A stretch of DNA of 64,000 bases from Glaciecola sp. 33A. GTDB taxonomy: Bacteria; Pseudomonadota; Gammaproteobacteria; Enterobacterales; Alteromonadaceae. Every line of letters begins with the position of its first letter. Position 1 is the first letter of the stretch. Below, one piece after another: positions 33,246-41,684 of this stretch. The notes beneath the pieces are model-generated. The model was not told the DNA's origin. It made no database searches and was given only the letters and a program-made list of their open reading frames with translations. The translations under genes were made by a program, and so were the position numbers. The stretch covers positions 1 through 64,000 of the forward strand of contig NZ_PJAR01000041.1 of the NCBI RefSeq assembly GCF_002836745.1, read 5' to 3'.

Positions 33246-33428
33246 GATAATTGGGAATTCTTTTAGCTCAATAACCTCTAGCCTACCTTATATTGCTAAA
33301 TTACTGTTATATAACAACTTTACCTGGGGATAACCTCCTGTATTTGTTCGATTAATTGTATCAGCGACTGTCTATTTAGCAATAATTTCACCATTCCAAC
33401 ATATATATTACTTGCCCATTAAAAAAAA

Positions 33429-33437
33429 TGTGGATAA
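33429..33437 (-). promoter_or_regulatory. DnaA box in the dnaA-rpmH gap
   Basis: TTATCCACA on the minus strand, 300 bases upstream of dnaA and 184 bases upstream of rpmH. Confidence 0.6.
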
Positions 33438-33457
33438 AAAACATCAATGCTTCATAT

Positions 33458-33466
33458 TTATACACA
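33458..33466 (+). promoter_or_regulatory. DnaA box in the dnaA-rpmH gap
   Basis: TTATACACA, a standard variant box, 21 bases from the previous one and close to the rpmH -35 region. Confidence 0.55.
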
Positions 33467-33501
33467 ATTTAAATAAGCCCCCCTTTACACACTGATAAAC
33501 G

Positions 33502-33530
33502 TTGACAATGTCTCTAATGATCTCTATCAT
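33502..33530 (+). promoter_or_regulatory. rpmH operon promoter
   Basis: TTGACA (33502-33507), a 17-bp spacer and TATCAT (33525-33530), 82 bases before rpmH. This near-consensus sigma-70 promoter should drive rpmH-rnpA-yidD-yidC. Confidence 0.8.
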
Positions 33531-33612
33531 TCTGCGTCCATTTCCAAGCAAGGTTTCATAAAAGTTGAAACTAATGCTTCAACGCTAAATTGAAACAAGT
33601 AGAGATTAGGTC

Positions 33613-33747
33613 ATGAAAAGAACTTTTCAACCAAGTAACTTAAAGCGCAAACGCTCACACGGTTTTCGTGCTCGCATGGCCACTAAAAATGGTCGCAAAA
33701 TTCTTGCAAATCGAAGAGCAAAAGGAAGAGCGAAATTATCTGCTTAA
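33613..33747 (+). CDS. rpmH: 50S ribosomal protein L34
   Basis: A 44-residue, very basic protein that opens [19 protein letters not shown] and ends in KLSA, unmistakably L34. It is divergent from dnaA, as in almost all gammaproteobacteria, and first gene of the rpmH-rnpA-yidD-yidC operon. Confidence 0.98.
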   Translation: MKRTFQPSNLKRKRSHGFRARMATKNGRKILANRRAKGRAKLSA

Positions 33748-33791
33748 TGTGTGAGTAAAACATATTAAACCGATACATCACTCATTTCCCA

Positions 33792-33814
33792 GGGAGTCAC
33801 GTTTGTTGACTCCC
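33792..33814 (+). promoter_or_regulatory. conserved hairpin at the start of rnpA
   Basis: Perfect eight-pair stem GGGAGTCA/TGACTCCC with a seven-base loop, overlapping the first rnpA codons. As I recall it, E. coli has nearly the same DNA at this place. With no T run it is not a standard terminator; it probably lowers rnpA expression relative to rpmH. Confidence 0.6.
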
Positions 33815-34135
33815 AAAAACTTCTCCTTTGTATTTGATCAAGCTATTCCCGCCGTTTCTAATCATATCACTATCTTAGCCCGACGCAATGAGCTCCAAAC
33901 ACCTCGTTTAGGAATTACTGTGCCTAAGAAAAAAGTTAAAAAAGCGACTGATCGAAACAAAATAAAAAGAATTATTCGAGAAAGCTTCCGATTACAAAGA
34001 CATCAGCTACCAAATGTTGATATTATCGTTATAGCGAAACAAGGTATTGGTCAAATGGAGAACCAAGCACTAGTTATTCAATTAGAGAAATTATGGCTAA
34101 AGATGACTCTTCGATGCAATCAACCGGCAAAATAA
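33803..34135 (+). CDS. rnpA: ribonuclease P protein component RnpA
   Basis: RnpA is the protein cofactor of the tRNA 5'-processing ribozyme. The RNA-binding block [17 protein letters not shown] is present. The first standard start is a TTG at 33803 (110 residues). However, the reading frame upstream encodes FPRESR directly before LLTPKNF, matching the conserved FPRELRLLTP of the family, so the true start is probably further upstream. No ATG, GTG or TTG exists there in frame. ATT at 33764 or ATA at 33773 are the candidates. The 3' end overlaps yidD by 43 bases. Confidence 0.93.
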   Translation: MLTPKNFSFVFDQAIPAVSNHITILARRNELQTPRLGITVPKKKVKKATDRNKIKRIIRESFRLQRHQLPNVDIIVIAKQGIGQMENQALVIQLEKLWLKMTLRCNQPAK

Positions 34136-34464
34136 AACCAGACCCAGAAGCCTCAAGGCCTCTTTCTGCACTAACACTGCCATTTAGATTATTGATAAAA
34201 GTTTACCAAGTTCTTATATCTCCTATGCTAGGGCAAAATTGTCGTTTTCATCCGACCTGTTCTTGTTACGCGCATCAAGCATTAGAAAAACACGGATTAG
34301 TAAAGGGAACTTGGCTATCTGTAAAAAGAATAATGAAATGTAACCCAATGCATCCGGGTGGGTTCGATTACGTACCTGGCACTAATGACAATGACGAAGC
34401 GCATTCAGAACGCACTGACAAAGCGGAACCAACGTCAATAGCAACACCTAAAAATAAACTTTAA
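34093..34464 (+). CDS. yidD: membrane protein insertion efficiency factor YidD
   Basis: The 123-residue protein has the YidD core [35 protein letters not shown] and [14 protein letters not shown], with three conserved cysteines. It probably sits on the inner face of the membrane and assists YidC-dependent insertion. N- and C-terminal polar tails make it longer than E. coli YidD (85). It overlaps rnpA and precedes yidC by 12 bases. Confidence 0.94.
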   Translation: MAKDDSSMQSTGKIKPDPEASRPLSALTLPFRLLIKVYQVLISPMLGQNCRFHPTCSCYAHQALEKHGLVKGTWLSVKRIMKCNPMHPGGFDYVPGTNDNDEAHSERTDKAEPTSIATPKNKL

Positions 34465-34476
34465 AATGAGAAAAAT

Positions 34477-36195
34477 ATGGAATCCCAAAGAAGTCTCTTA
34501 GTTATTGGCTTATTGTTAGTCAGCTATCTGTTATGGGTTGAGTATAGGGACGCCTATGGCCCGCAGCCAATAACACCCCCTGTTCAACAAACAAGTGCGA
34601 ATCAAGGCGTACCGAGCGTTTCATCAGCCAATGGCGAAATACCGACGACCTCGTCGTTGCCAACCATTGGCAATAACATCGCAAACGACATCCCGGTGAG
34701 TGATTCCATCGTGCCAGCAATTAGCGCTTTGGAAACTAACCGCGACCGTTACATTACGGTTAAGACTGACACACTCGACTTAACCATTGATTTAGTCGGT
34801 GGTGACGTAGTGCGTGCTGACTTAGTTAAATATCCAATAACTCAAGGCGGCAATGATTCCTATCAATTACTCAAGCCCGATATCGAACGATTGCATATTG
34901 CACAAAGTGGCTTAGTTGGTAAGTCCGGTCCCGATGCCAATCCAAAAGGTCGTCCTTTATATAGCACCTCAAGGACCGATTTTCTATTGGAAGGTGATAC
35001 CTTAAGCGTGCCATTAACCTGGTCAAACGCAGAGGGACTTAGTGTTACTAAGACATTTGTGTTCAAGCGCGATCACCACGTTGTTGAGGTAAAGTATGAC
35101 ATTAAAAACAATACCAATGCTCCTGCCATAATGGCGCAATTCGCACAGCTCAAACAAACCACCTTAGATCAACCTGGTGGCAGCATGTTTATGCCAATTT
35201 ATCGCGGTGGTGCTTACTCTACAAAAGACGACAAATATGACAAATTTGCTTTTGGTGATTTTCAAGACGATAAGCTAAATGTTGTTACCATTGGCGGATG
35301 GACCGGTATGATTGAGCACTATTTTGTCACTGCGTGGGTACCACCACAAGAACAAAGCAATACTATTACCAGTAGAATTGTTGATAATAATTTTGCGATT
35401 ATCGGATATACGGGACAACCAGTAACCATTGCAGTTAACGGTGAAGATACAATTTCCAGCCAACTGTATATGGGACCTAAAACTCAGAGCGTTTTAGCCG
35501 CTATTGCTCCCGGACTGGACCTCACCGTAGATTACGGATTCTTATTTATGATTTCGCAACCTCTATTCTCACTACTAATGTGGATACAGAGTATCGTGAT
35601 CAATTGGGGCTTAGCTATTATTTGTGTCACTATTGTTGTTAAGGGCGCCATGTACTGGTTAACCAAAAAGCAATACGAATCAATGGCTAAAATGCGTAAC
35701 TTGCAACCTAAAATGGCGCAGTTAAAAGAACGTTTTGGAGATGATCGCCAAAAGCTGTCTCAAGCCATGATGGAAATGTATAAGAAAGAGAAAGTAAACC
35801 CTATGGGCGGTTGTTTCCCCCTACTTCTACAAATGCCTATATTTTTAGCCTTATACTGGGTATTGCTCGAAAGTGTGGAATTGCGCCATGCCGACTTCAT
35901 ATTCTGGATAACTGACCTATCAGTTGCCGACCCATATTACGTATTACCCATTTTAACTGGCGCAAGCATGTTCTTGTTGCAACGTTTACAGCCGATGACC
36001 ATCACTGATCCGTTACAGCAAAAGATCATGACATATATGCCTGTTGCAATGAGTATTTTCTTCTTCTTCTTCCCTGCTGGATTGGTCTTGTACTGGTTAA
36101 TAAGTAATGTTATTACTCTTGTTCAGGCTAAAATTATCTATGCATCAATGGAAAAAAGAGGCATTAGTAGTAAGGGGCAAACAGACGTAAAGTAG
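34477..36195 (+). CDS. yidC: membrane protein insertase YidC
   Basis: YidC inserts and folds inner-membrane proteins, alone or with SecYEG. The 572-residue protein has an N-terminal signal anchor, a Ser/Pro-rich linker, a large periplasmic beta domain (about 90-340), and a C-terminal five-helix insertase core with KMRNLQPKMAQLKERFGDDR and NPMGGCFPLLLQMPIFLALYW. It is the last gene of the rpmH operon, followed by a terminator. Confidence 0.97.
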   Translation: MESQRSLLVIGLLLVSYLLWVEYRDAYGPQPITPPVQQTSANQGVPSVSSANGEIPTTSSLPTIGNNIANDIPVSDSIVPAISALETNRDRYITVKTDTLDLTIDLVGGDVVRADLVKYPITQGGNDSYQLLKPDIERLHIAQSGLVGKSGPDANPKGRPLYSTSRTDFLLEGDTLSVPLTWSNAEGLSVTKTFVFKRDHHVVEVKYDIKNNTNAPAIMAQFAQLKQTTLDQPGGSMFMPIYRGGAYSTKDDKYDKFAFGDFQDDKLNVVTIGGWTGMIEHYFVTAWVPPQEQSNTITSRIVDNNFAIIGYTGQPVTIAVNGEDTISSQLYMGPKTQSVLAAIAPGLDLTVDYGFLFMISQPLFSLLMWIQSIVINWGLAIICVTIVVKGAMYWLTKKQYESMAKMRNLQPKMAQLKERFGDDRQKLSQAMMEMYKKEKVNPMGGCFPLLLQMPIFLALYWVLLESVELRHADFIFWITDLSVADPYYVLPILTGASMFLLQRLQPMTITDPLQQKIMTYMPVAMSIFFFFFPAGLVLYWLISNVITLVQAKIIYASMEKRGISSKGQTDVK

Positions 36196-36229
36196 TAAAA
36201 CTGATATACAGTTTTCATTATCTTTTTAA

Positions 36230-36257
36230 AAAAGCCTGCAAATTGCGGGTTTTTTTG
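36230..36257 (+). terminator. terminator after yidC
   Basis: Stem CCTGC/GCGGG (one G-T pair) extended by A/T pairs, then seven T residues, 40 bases past the yidC stop. It separates yidC from yajQ-mnmE. Confidence 0.75.
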
Positions 36258-36365
36258 TCTACGACATTTCAGAATGACTAAACACCGCAGTGGTTACAAG
36301 CTACACTAATGCCACTAACATAACTGACACACGCGCTACGCAAAATAACTTTAGAGAGAAAACCC

Positions 36366-36848
36366 ATGCCTACATTTGATATTGTTTCTGAATTGAACGA
36401 AGAAGAAGTTAAGAATGCGACTGAAAATGCAAGCCGCGAATTAACCACTCGCTTTGATTTCAGAAACGTTGAAGCTTCATTTGAATTCAAAGATTCAACC
36501 GTCATTATGAGTGCTCAAGATGATTTTCAACTTAAGCAAATGATGGATATACTTCGTAATGCGTTAGTAAAACGTGGCATCAAAACATCGTCTATGGACC
36601 GTAATGATAGCAGCCATACCGGTAGGACTCATCGCCAAACTATTGGATTTAAACAAGGTATTGACCAACCATTAGCAAAGAAGATAGTTAAACTAATTAA
36701 AGATAAAAAACTAAAAGTGCAAGCCGCTATTCAGGGCGAACAACTTCGTGTTACCGGCAAAAAGCGTGACGATCTACAAGACGTCATGACACTGTTAAAA
36801 CAGGAAGACTTAGGTCAACCATTGCAATTTAATAACTTCCGGGACTAA
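36366..36848 (+). CDS. yajQ: YajQ-family nucleotide-binding protein
   Basis: The 160-residue protein matches the YajQ family throughout: [18 protein letters not shown] at the start, TRFDFRN in the first domain and [13 protein letters not shown] near the end. Members have two RNP-like alpha/beta domains that bind tRNA or nucleotides such as cyclic-di-GMP. In E. coli yajQ is elsewhere; here it lies between yidC and mnmE, interrupting the usual yidC-mnmE pair, with terminators or gaps on both sides. Confidence 0.93.
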   Translation: MPTFDIVSELNEEEVKNATENASRELTTRFDFRNVEASFEFKDSTVIMSAQDDFQLKQMMDILRNALVKRGIKTSSMDRNDSSHTGRTHRQTIGFKQGIDQPLAKKIVKLIKDKKLKVQAAIQGEQLRVTGKKRDDLQDVMTLLKQEDLGQPLQFNNFRD

Positions 36849-36893
36849 GTAATTAGTTAACCGTTAGTAGTGAAAACAGGCTATTGATTAAAC

Positions 36894-38261
36894 ATGTCAT
36901 TGAATAAAGAAACCATTGTTGCACAAGCGACCGCACCTGGACGTGGTGGTGTTGGTATTGTTCGAGTGTCTGGTCCTAAAGCACAGGACGTTGCGCTGCG
37001 TATATTGGGTCAATGCCCTCCACTGCGCCAGGCCAGCTATTTACCATTTAAAGACCAACATAATAATGTCATTGATCAAGGCATCGCTTTATATTTTAAG
37101 GCTCCACACTCTTTTACAGGTGAAGATGTGTTAGAGCTACAAGGCCATGGCGGTCAAGTTGTAATGGAATTGTTACTCGACGCTTGTGTTGCCATATCAG
37201 ATATTCGTTTAGCACGACCAGGTGAATTTAGTGAACAAGCTTTCTTAAACGATAAATTAGATTTAACTCAAGCTGAAGCTATTGCCGACCTTATTGACGC
37301 GACCTCAAAGCAAGCAGCTAAAAGTGCGCTTCGTTCACTTCAAGGTGAATTTTCTCAGCAAATTAATACCTTGGTTGAACAAGTTATTTATTTGCGTATG
37401 TATGTTGAGGCAGCAATTGACTTCCCCGAAGAAGAAATCGATTTTTTGGGAGACGGCAAGATTCAAGGTGATCTACTTAAGATTTGTAAGCAACTCGACA
37501 GCATTAAACATCAAGCCAAACAAGGTAGCTTAATACGCGACGGCATGTCTGTGGTCATTGTCGGTAGACCCAATGCGGGTAAGTCAAGTTTACTCAATGC
37601 GCTTTCCGGCAAAGAGTCTGCAATCGTAACCCATATTGCAGGCACTACTCGTGATGTATTAAAGGAACATATTCATATTGATGGAATGCCACTGCATATT
37701 ATTGACACCGCTGGACTGCGCGAAAGCACCGACGAAGTCGAAAAAATTGGTATAGAACGAGCTTGGACTGAAATTGAAAAAGCTGACCGTATTCTCTTTA
37801 TGGTAGATAGCAACGAAGAAAAAGCGGACCAACCCAGTGCTATCTGGCCAGAATTTTATGCTCGCCTACCGGCTAATCCAAACATCACCGTTATTCGTAA
37901 TAAGTGTGATGAAAGCGGTGAAAAGATCGGTCTATCATCAAGTGCTGCTTGCCCGGTATTACGCATTTCTGCTAAGCAACAACAAGGTATAAATGAGCTT
38001 CGAGACCATTTAAAACAATGTATGGGCTTTGAGCAGGCAGGAGAAGACCAAGTCATAGCACGACAACGTCATATTATCGCATTACAACAAGCTGATGAGC
38101 ATATTAAACTGGGTAAATCACAACTTGAAGATAATATGGCCGGGGAATTACTTGCTGAAGAGCTACGCATAGCACAACAGTACTTGAATGAAATCACAGG
38201 TGAATTTAGTTCAGATGATTTATTAGGTAAAATATTTTCATCTTTTTGTATTGGTAAATAG
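36894..38261 (+). CDS. mnmE: tRNA modification GTPase MnmE
   Basis: With MnmG, MnmE builds the cmnm5 group on wobble uridine 34 of certain tRNAs. The formyl-THF-binding N domain opens [22 protein letters not shown]. The G domain has [14 protein letters not shown] (from about residue 223), GTTRD and DTAGLR. The C terminus ends FCIGK with the required cysteine. At 455 residues it is complete. Its partner mnmG is 3.4 kb downstream, across oriC. Confidence 0.98.
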   Translation: MSLNKETIVAQATAPGRGGVGIVRVSGPKAQDVALRILGQCPPLRQASYLPFKDQHNNVIDQGIALYFKAPHSFTGEDVLELQGHGGQVVMELLLDACVAISDIRLARPGEFSEQAFLNDKLDLTQAEAIADLIDATSKQAAKSALRSLQGEFSQQINTLVEQVIYLRMYVEAAIDFPEEEIDFLGDGKIQGDLLKICKQLDSIKHQAKQGSLIRDGMSVVIVGRPNAGKSSLLNALSGKESAIVTHIAGTTRDVLKEHIHIDGMPLHIIDTAGLRESTDEVEKIGIERAWTEIEKADRILFMVDSNEEKADQPSAIWPEFYARLPANPNITVIRNKCDESGEKIGLSSSAACPVLRISAKQQQGINELRDHLKQCMGFEQAGEDQVIARQRHIIALQQADEHIKLGKSQLEDNMAGELLAEELRIAQQYLNEITGEFSSDDLLGKIFSSFCIGK

Positions 38262-38412
38262 CCTTTGTCACACAAGTAAACTAACTCAATATGTGGTTAT
38301 ATTAGGTTACGCTTTTTGCTAGCAACTTAGTTTCAAGAATATATTATTTTATATTACTGATTTCCACTACAAGTATTAAACTACAACAGCGTTCATTATT
38401 TAAGGTAATTAC

Positions 38413-38853
38413 ATGCACTTCGATATAATGGTAGGTTCTGTACTAGGCGCTTCGGAATATGTTGCAGAGGCAATATTGGTCAGCATCATCGATGCTGGTC
38501 ATACAGGCGAATGTCACTTTGAACCTTGTGTATCTGCGTTAAATAAAGATAATATTTTATTAATATGTACCTCTACGCATGGTGCGGGCGACTTACCGGA
38601 CAACATCGTTGCTTACGCCAAAGCACTTCAACACAAAGACTTAAACGGTTTCAATGCCATGATTATTGGACTTGGCGATAGCAGTTACGACACTTATTGC
38701 GGCGCTGCAATGACAATGGAAACCTTACTTGTTGAAAAAGGAGTAACCTTACTGAGTGACCCCCTACATATAGATGTACTGCACCACCCTATTCCTGAGG
38801 ATATTGCAGTAGAATGGTTTGTTGAACAATTAGATAAAGTAATAGGTAATTAG
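38413..38853 (+). CDS. mioC: flavodoxin-like protein MioC
   Basis: MioC is an FMN-binding flavodoxin-fold protein involved in biotin synthesis in vitro. The protein has 146 residues; the phosphate-binding loop GSVLGASEYVAE and the STHGAGDLPDN and GLGDSSYDTYCGA loops are conserved. As in E. coli, mioC lies on the mnmG-distal side of oriC, but here two replication genes are inserted between it and the origin. Confidence 0.93.
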   Translation: MHFDIMVGSVLGASEYVAEAILVSIIDAGHTGECHFEPCVSALNKDNILLICTSTHGAGDLPDNIVAYAKALQHKDLNGFNAMIIGLGDSSYDTYCGAAMTMETLLVEKGVTLLSDPLHIDVLHHPIPEDIAVEWFVEQLDKVIGN

Positions 38854-38861
38854 TTATCAGC

Positions 38862-39512
38862 ATGAATAGCTTAGAATTAGACGCCCTCCAATTAAGCATG
38901 AGCAATCATGCTAGAGCGCTTTACAGTGTCTATTTAATATCCAAAAGTAACGCCATCAAAGGTAATGTGACAATTTCATATAAAGATATTATGCATTTTT
39001 TAAATGGTAAAGAAGAAGTGGTAACTTTAGGTCGACAAGTTAATTCATTATTTAAAGAATTAGACAACGTTGGACTAATTAGTATTAATCACGATCAATC
39101 TTATAAACGCAGTTTGAATAAGCAGGTAATCCATCTACCGTTAAGTATTAGTAGAGACCTTTTCGATATCAGTACCGATAAACACCAAAGTTTTGTTAAG
39201 ATGAATGTGAGCTGGCGACCAGATGCTGATTTATTTGAGCAACTTTGTCAGCTTGTCGGCGTCATAGATAAAGGGTATTCTGCTGATGAGTTGGGCGAAT
39301 ATATTGCTTATTGGTTAGGTTATCCTGAAAAACAGTTTACAGATTATCAATGGACACAAAAATTCGTGTTAAACATAAAGCAGCGCCGTCAACGGCTACC
39401 GGTTAATAAAGAACAGACAAAGGTTGGCCATCAGTGGATAACACCACAAGCGGGTATTGAAATAGACGACAACGTTAAACAACTAGTTGAAAAATACAGC
39501 GGGAAATCATGA
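38862..39512 (+). CDS. DnaT-like primosomal protein
   Basis: DnaT helps hand DnaB-DnaC to forked DNA during primosome restart. The C-terminal half of this 216-residue protein matches the DnaT single-strand-binding domain: FVKMNVSWRPDADLF, YSADELGEYIAYWLG and YQWTQKFVLNIKQRRQR. The N-terminal half (about 1-110) resembles a winged-helix replication-protein domain (ALYSVYLISKSNAIKGN, LGRQVNSLFKELDNVGLI). It is eight bases after mioC, and its stop overlaps the start of the DnaC-like gene by four bases. Confidence 0.8.
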   Translation: MNSLELDALQLSMSNHARALYSVYLISKSNAIKGNVTISYKDIMHFLNGKEEVVTLGRQVNSLFKELDNVGLISINHDQSYKRSLNKQVIHLPLSISRDLFDISTDKHQSFVKMNVSWRPDADLFEQLCQLVGVIDKGYSADELGEYIAYWLGYPEKQFTDYQWTQKFVLNIKQRRQRLPVNKEQTKVGHQWITPQAGIEIDDNVKQLVEKYSGKS

Positions 39513-40324
39513 AGAGTCTAAACGATAGGATTAATGAATTGGCCAGGTCTTTGGGAAAGGACCCTGAACCTGAAGCGCAATTTAACTATAAAGAACGTCG
39601 TCAGGAATTCGATCGTTTAGCCAATCAAGATGTTCAAAAATTACAACAAGAGACCCGACTTCAACGAGTACAAAAAATACATGGTAAATCAGAACTAGAT
39701 CCAAAGTGGACTTTTCATAATTTAATTGAAGATGCACAAGATGTTGTTGAAGCCATTAATATAGCAAAATCGTTTATAGCAGCTCATGCCGATGCGAGCT
39801 GGCGCAACAGTGGCGCTCATATGATGATTTTTTACGGTGACTATGGTCGTGGTAAATCACATATTGCTGGCGCTATTGCTCACCAGTTAATCGATCAATA
39901 TGAAACAACAGTCATGTATCGTCAATTACAAACGCTATTAGAAATGAGATTTTCATCTTACGATTTTCAATCTGCGGACAGTGCTCCAGAAAAATTCCGG
40001 CAAATAAACAAACAGCTACAAGAAGTTGATTTACTCATCTTAGATGAAGTTTGCGTTAATGAAACGATGCTTAAAAAAACCACACAAAGCTGGTTAGGTA
40101 GTTTATTGAGACAACGCCTTATTGATAATAAAAATTGTATTCTTATTACCAACCATAATTTAAAAGACCTTGAAACTGCCTTGGGTCGATACTGTTTTGA
40201 ATCAATCAAAGAGTATGATACTTATAAAGTGCGATTCCAAGGTCCGAGTAGGCGTAAGCAAGTCGTTCCTGACTATGCAGAGCCTAACAGTGGCAATCAA
40301 TACCAACCTAATCAAATACGCTAG
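39509..40324 (+). CDS. DnaC-like helicase loader (AAA+ ATPase)
   Basis: DnaC-type ATPases load the replicative helicase DnaB. This 271-residue protein has a charged N-terminal region, Walker A GDYGRGKSH (about 110-118), Walker B LLILDEV (about 174-180) and a sensor-like ILITNHN. Overlap with the DnaT-like gene reproduces the dnaTC operon of E. coli, but here it sits next to the predicted origin. Strong candidate for the main helicase loader. Confidence 0.85.
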   Translation: MKSLNDRINELARSLGKDPEPEAQFNYKERRQEFDRLANQDVQKLQQETRLQRVQKIHGKSELDPKWTFHNLIEDAQDVVEAINIAKSFIAAHADASWRNSGAHMMIFYGDYGRGKSHIAGAIAHQLIDQYETTVMYRQLQTLLEMRFSSYDFQSADSAPEKFRQINKQLQEVDLLILDEVCVNETMLKKTTQSWLGSLLRQRLIDNKNCILITNHNLKDLETALGRYCFESIKEYDTYKVRFQGPSRRKQVVPDYAEPNSGNQYQPNQIR

Positions 40325-40363
40325 CTCAACGTCAGCGAATGGCATCATGACGACGTATGATGG

Positions 40364-40560
40364 TTAACCATCATCCTTGTCTACTTTGGTGCTGGTATAT
40401 TAAATACTGTCACTAACGGTGGTAGTTTTATTCGATTACCTGTATTACCACTGATTAGCCTTGGCTTTATTATGGCTACTAATTAGACACAGCCATTTTA
40501 CCTTCTAGTCACATTGCCAATGTACAACTACAACGTTATAGGCAATACATATACCAATAA
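40364..40560 (+). pseudogene. remnant of a TauE/SafE (TSUP) membrane transporter
   Basis: From 40364 one frame reads LTIILVYFGAGILNTVTNGG and then SFIRLPVLPLISLGF before stopping after MATN at 40486. A neighbouring frame continues AILPSSHIANVQLQRYR (40492-40560). Together these match the first half of TSUP-family transporters (glycine-rich loop, then the conserved ATN-R-A segment). No start codon is in frame, and stops and a frameshift interrupt it. Decayed coding sequence may continue to about 40800. Confidence 0.45.
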
Positions 40561-40900
40561 ACCAACCCTACGGTCTGTTGTCTTTAGCCTCACTTTCTTT
40601 ATCATCTGTGCCTAAATAACTGACTTTGATGCTGGCACGCAGTCACCTTGCTGGCTGTATTCAAGTTTTTAGCGACAAATAACTCAAAAAACCGGATGAA
40701 TTAAAACATTTACCGCTGCTGTGTTAACCAGTATTACCTTTTTTATGTATTCTCTGGGTAAAAAAAGCGTACTTACTTATTACAAATTAAGTCAATACTA
40801 GCATCTGTAAGTGGTTATATAGAGACTATGTTCTCTTATCAAATAGAATAAAAATAAATTATAGGGAACGGCTTTAGCTTTTTTGTTACGTTACTTAAAA
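40561..40900. other. non-coding stretch left of oriC
   Basis: Probably further decayed transporter sequence; stops in all frames. No repeats, RNA genes or DnaA boxes seen. Confidence 0.4.
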
Positions 40901-40937
40901 GCAAAATTTCTAACAATTTTGTAAACTCCAAAATTAT

Positions 40938-41420
40938 TGTGCATAAGTACCCCAACTAGTAATAACGCAATCTATGTATTCCATAAGAAGCAGTGATGTC
41001 GGTCACTTTATATTAATACAGTGCGTTATTTACAAATTCATATACAATTTATCCACAATATTTACACCTGTTCTTCAGCATTGTGCATAAGATCGATCCT
41101 AAGCTGTACGAAAGTTATGATCATTCACTGGACAATTTTAATGAATATTCAGCCTGTGGATAAAAGAGCTAGTTATACATAGCATATACCCAACTTACAC
41201 CCGCTTGATCACAAGGTTTTAAGTGCCTTAAGTTATTGATATATATATACAATAAACACTTATAAACAGAAAAGTACTTGCCTAATAATAATAATAATAA
41301 ACTATATATCTAAGATCTTTGTTTTTACTAAGCAAACAAAAAGACTCATTTTCACCTTTTTTGTAAATAAATTAAAAACCCTCAAATCAACGTTAAAAAC
41401 GCAACACACCAGAGCATTAT
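40938..41420. other. oriC: predicted chromosomal replication origin oriC
   Basis: DnaA boxes occur at 40938-40946 (-, TTATGCACA), 41049-41057 (+, TTATCCACA), 41082-41090 (-, TTATGCACA) and 41155-41163 (-, TTATCCACA), with a weaker one at 41173-41181 (+). GATC sites lie at 41091, 41095, 41119, 41207 and 41314. To their right is an AT-rich unwinding element (41220-41420), including a near match to the E. coli 13-mer, GATCTTTGTTTTT (41314-41326). The order unwinding element towards mnmG and boxes towards mioC is as in E. coli. The rest of the gap up to mnmG is AT-rich and unassigned. Confidence 0.88.
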
Positions 41421-41684
41421 TTGGGACTATTTTTTAATGCCCTACTTTAATTCACACTTAAGTCCATTCACCAAAATTAAGCCAGCGCTGACTTAATGTT
41501 TGAATGATAAGGATTCCAAATAGCATTAAACTCGTATACCATGTAAACCCCTTTTTTTAGGGTTGTTTTATATAATTTTTGTTAGTGTCAAGTATGACGC
41601 CAACAAATCGATAAACTCATTTGGACGTGAATATGACTAACTGAGCTGTTTGTTTTACCGTGAATTAAATAGAGGCAATTACAC

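Noticed and set aside
33237-33466. Calling the dnaA-rpmH gap the main origin
   Set aside because: It lacks a long AT-rich unwinding element, while the mioC-mnmG gap has both boxes and such an element in the E. coli order.
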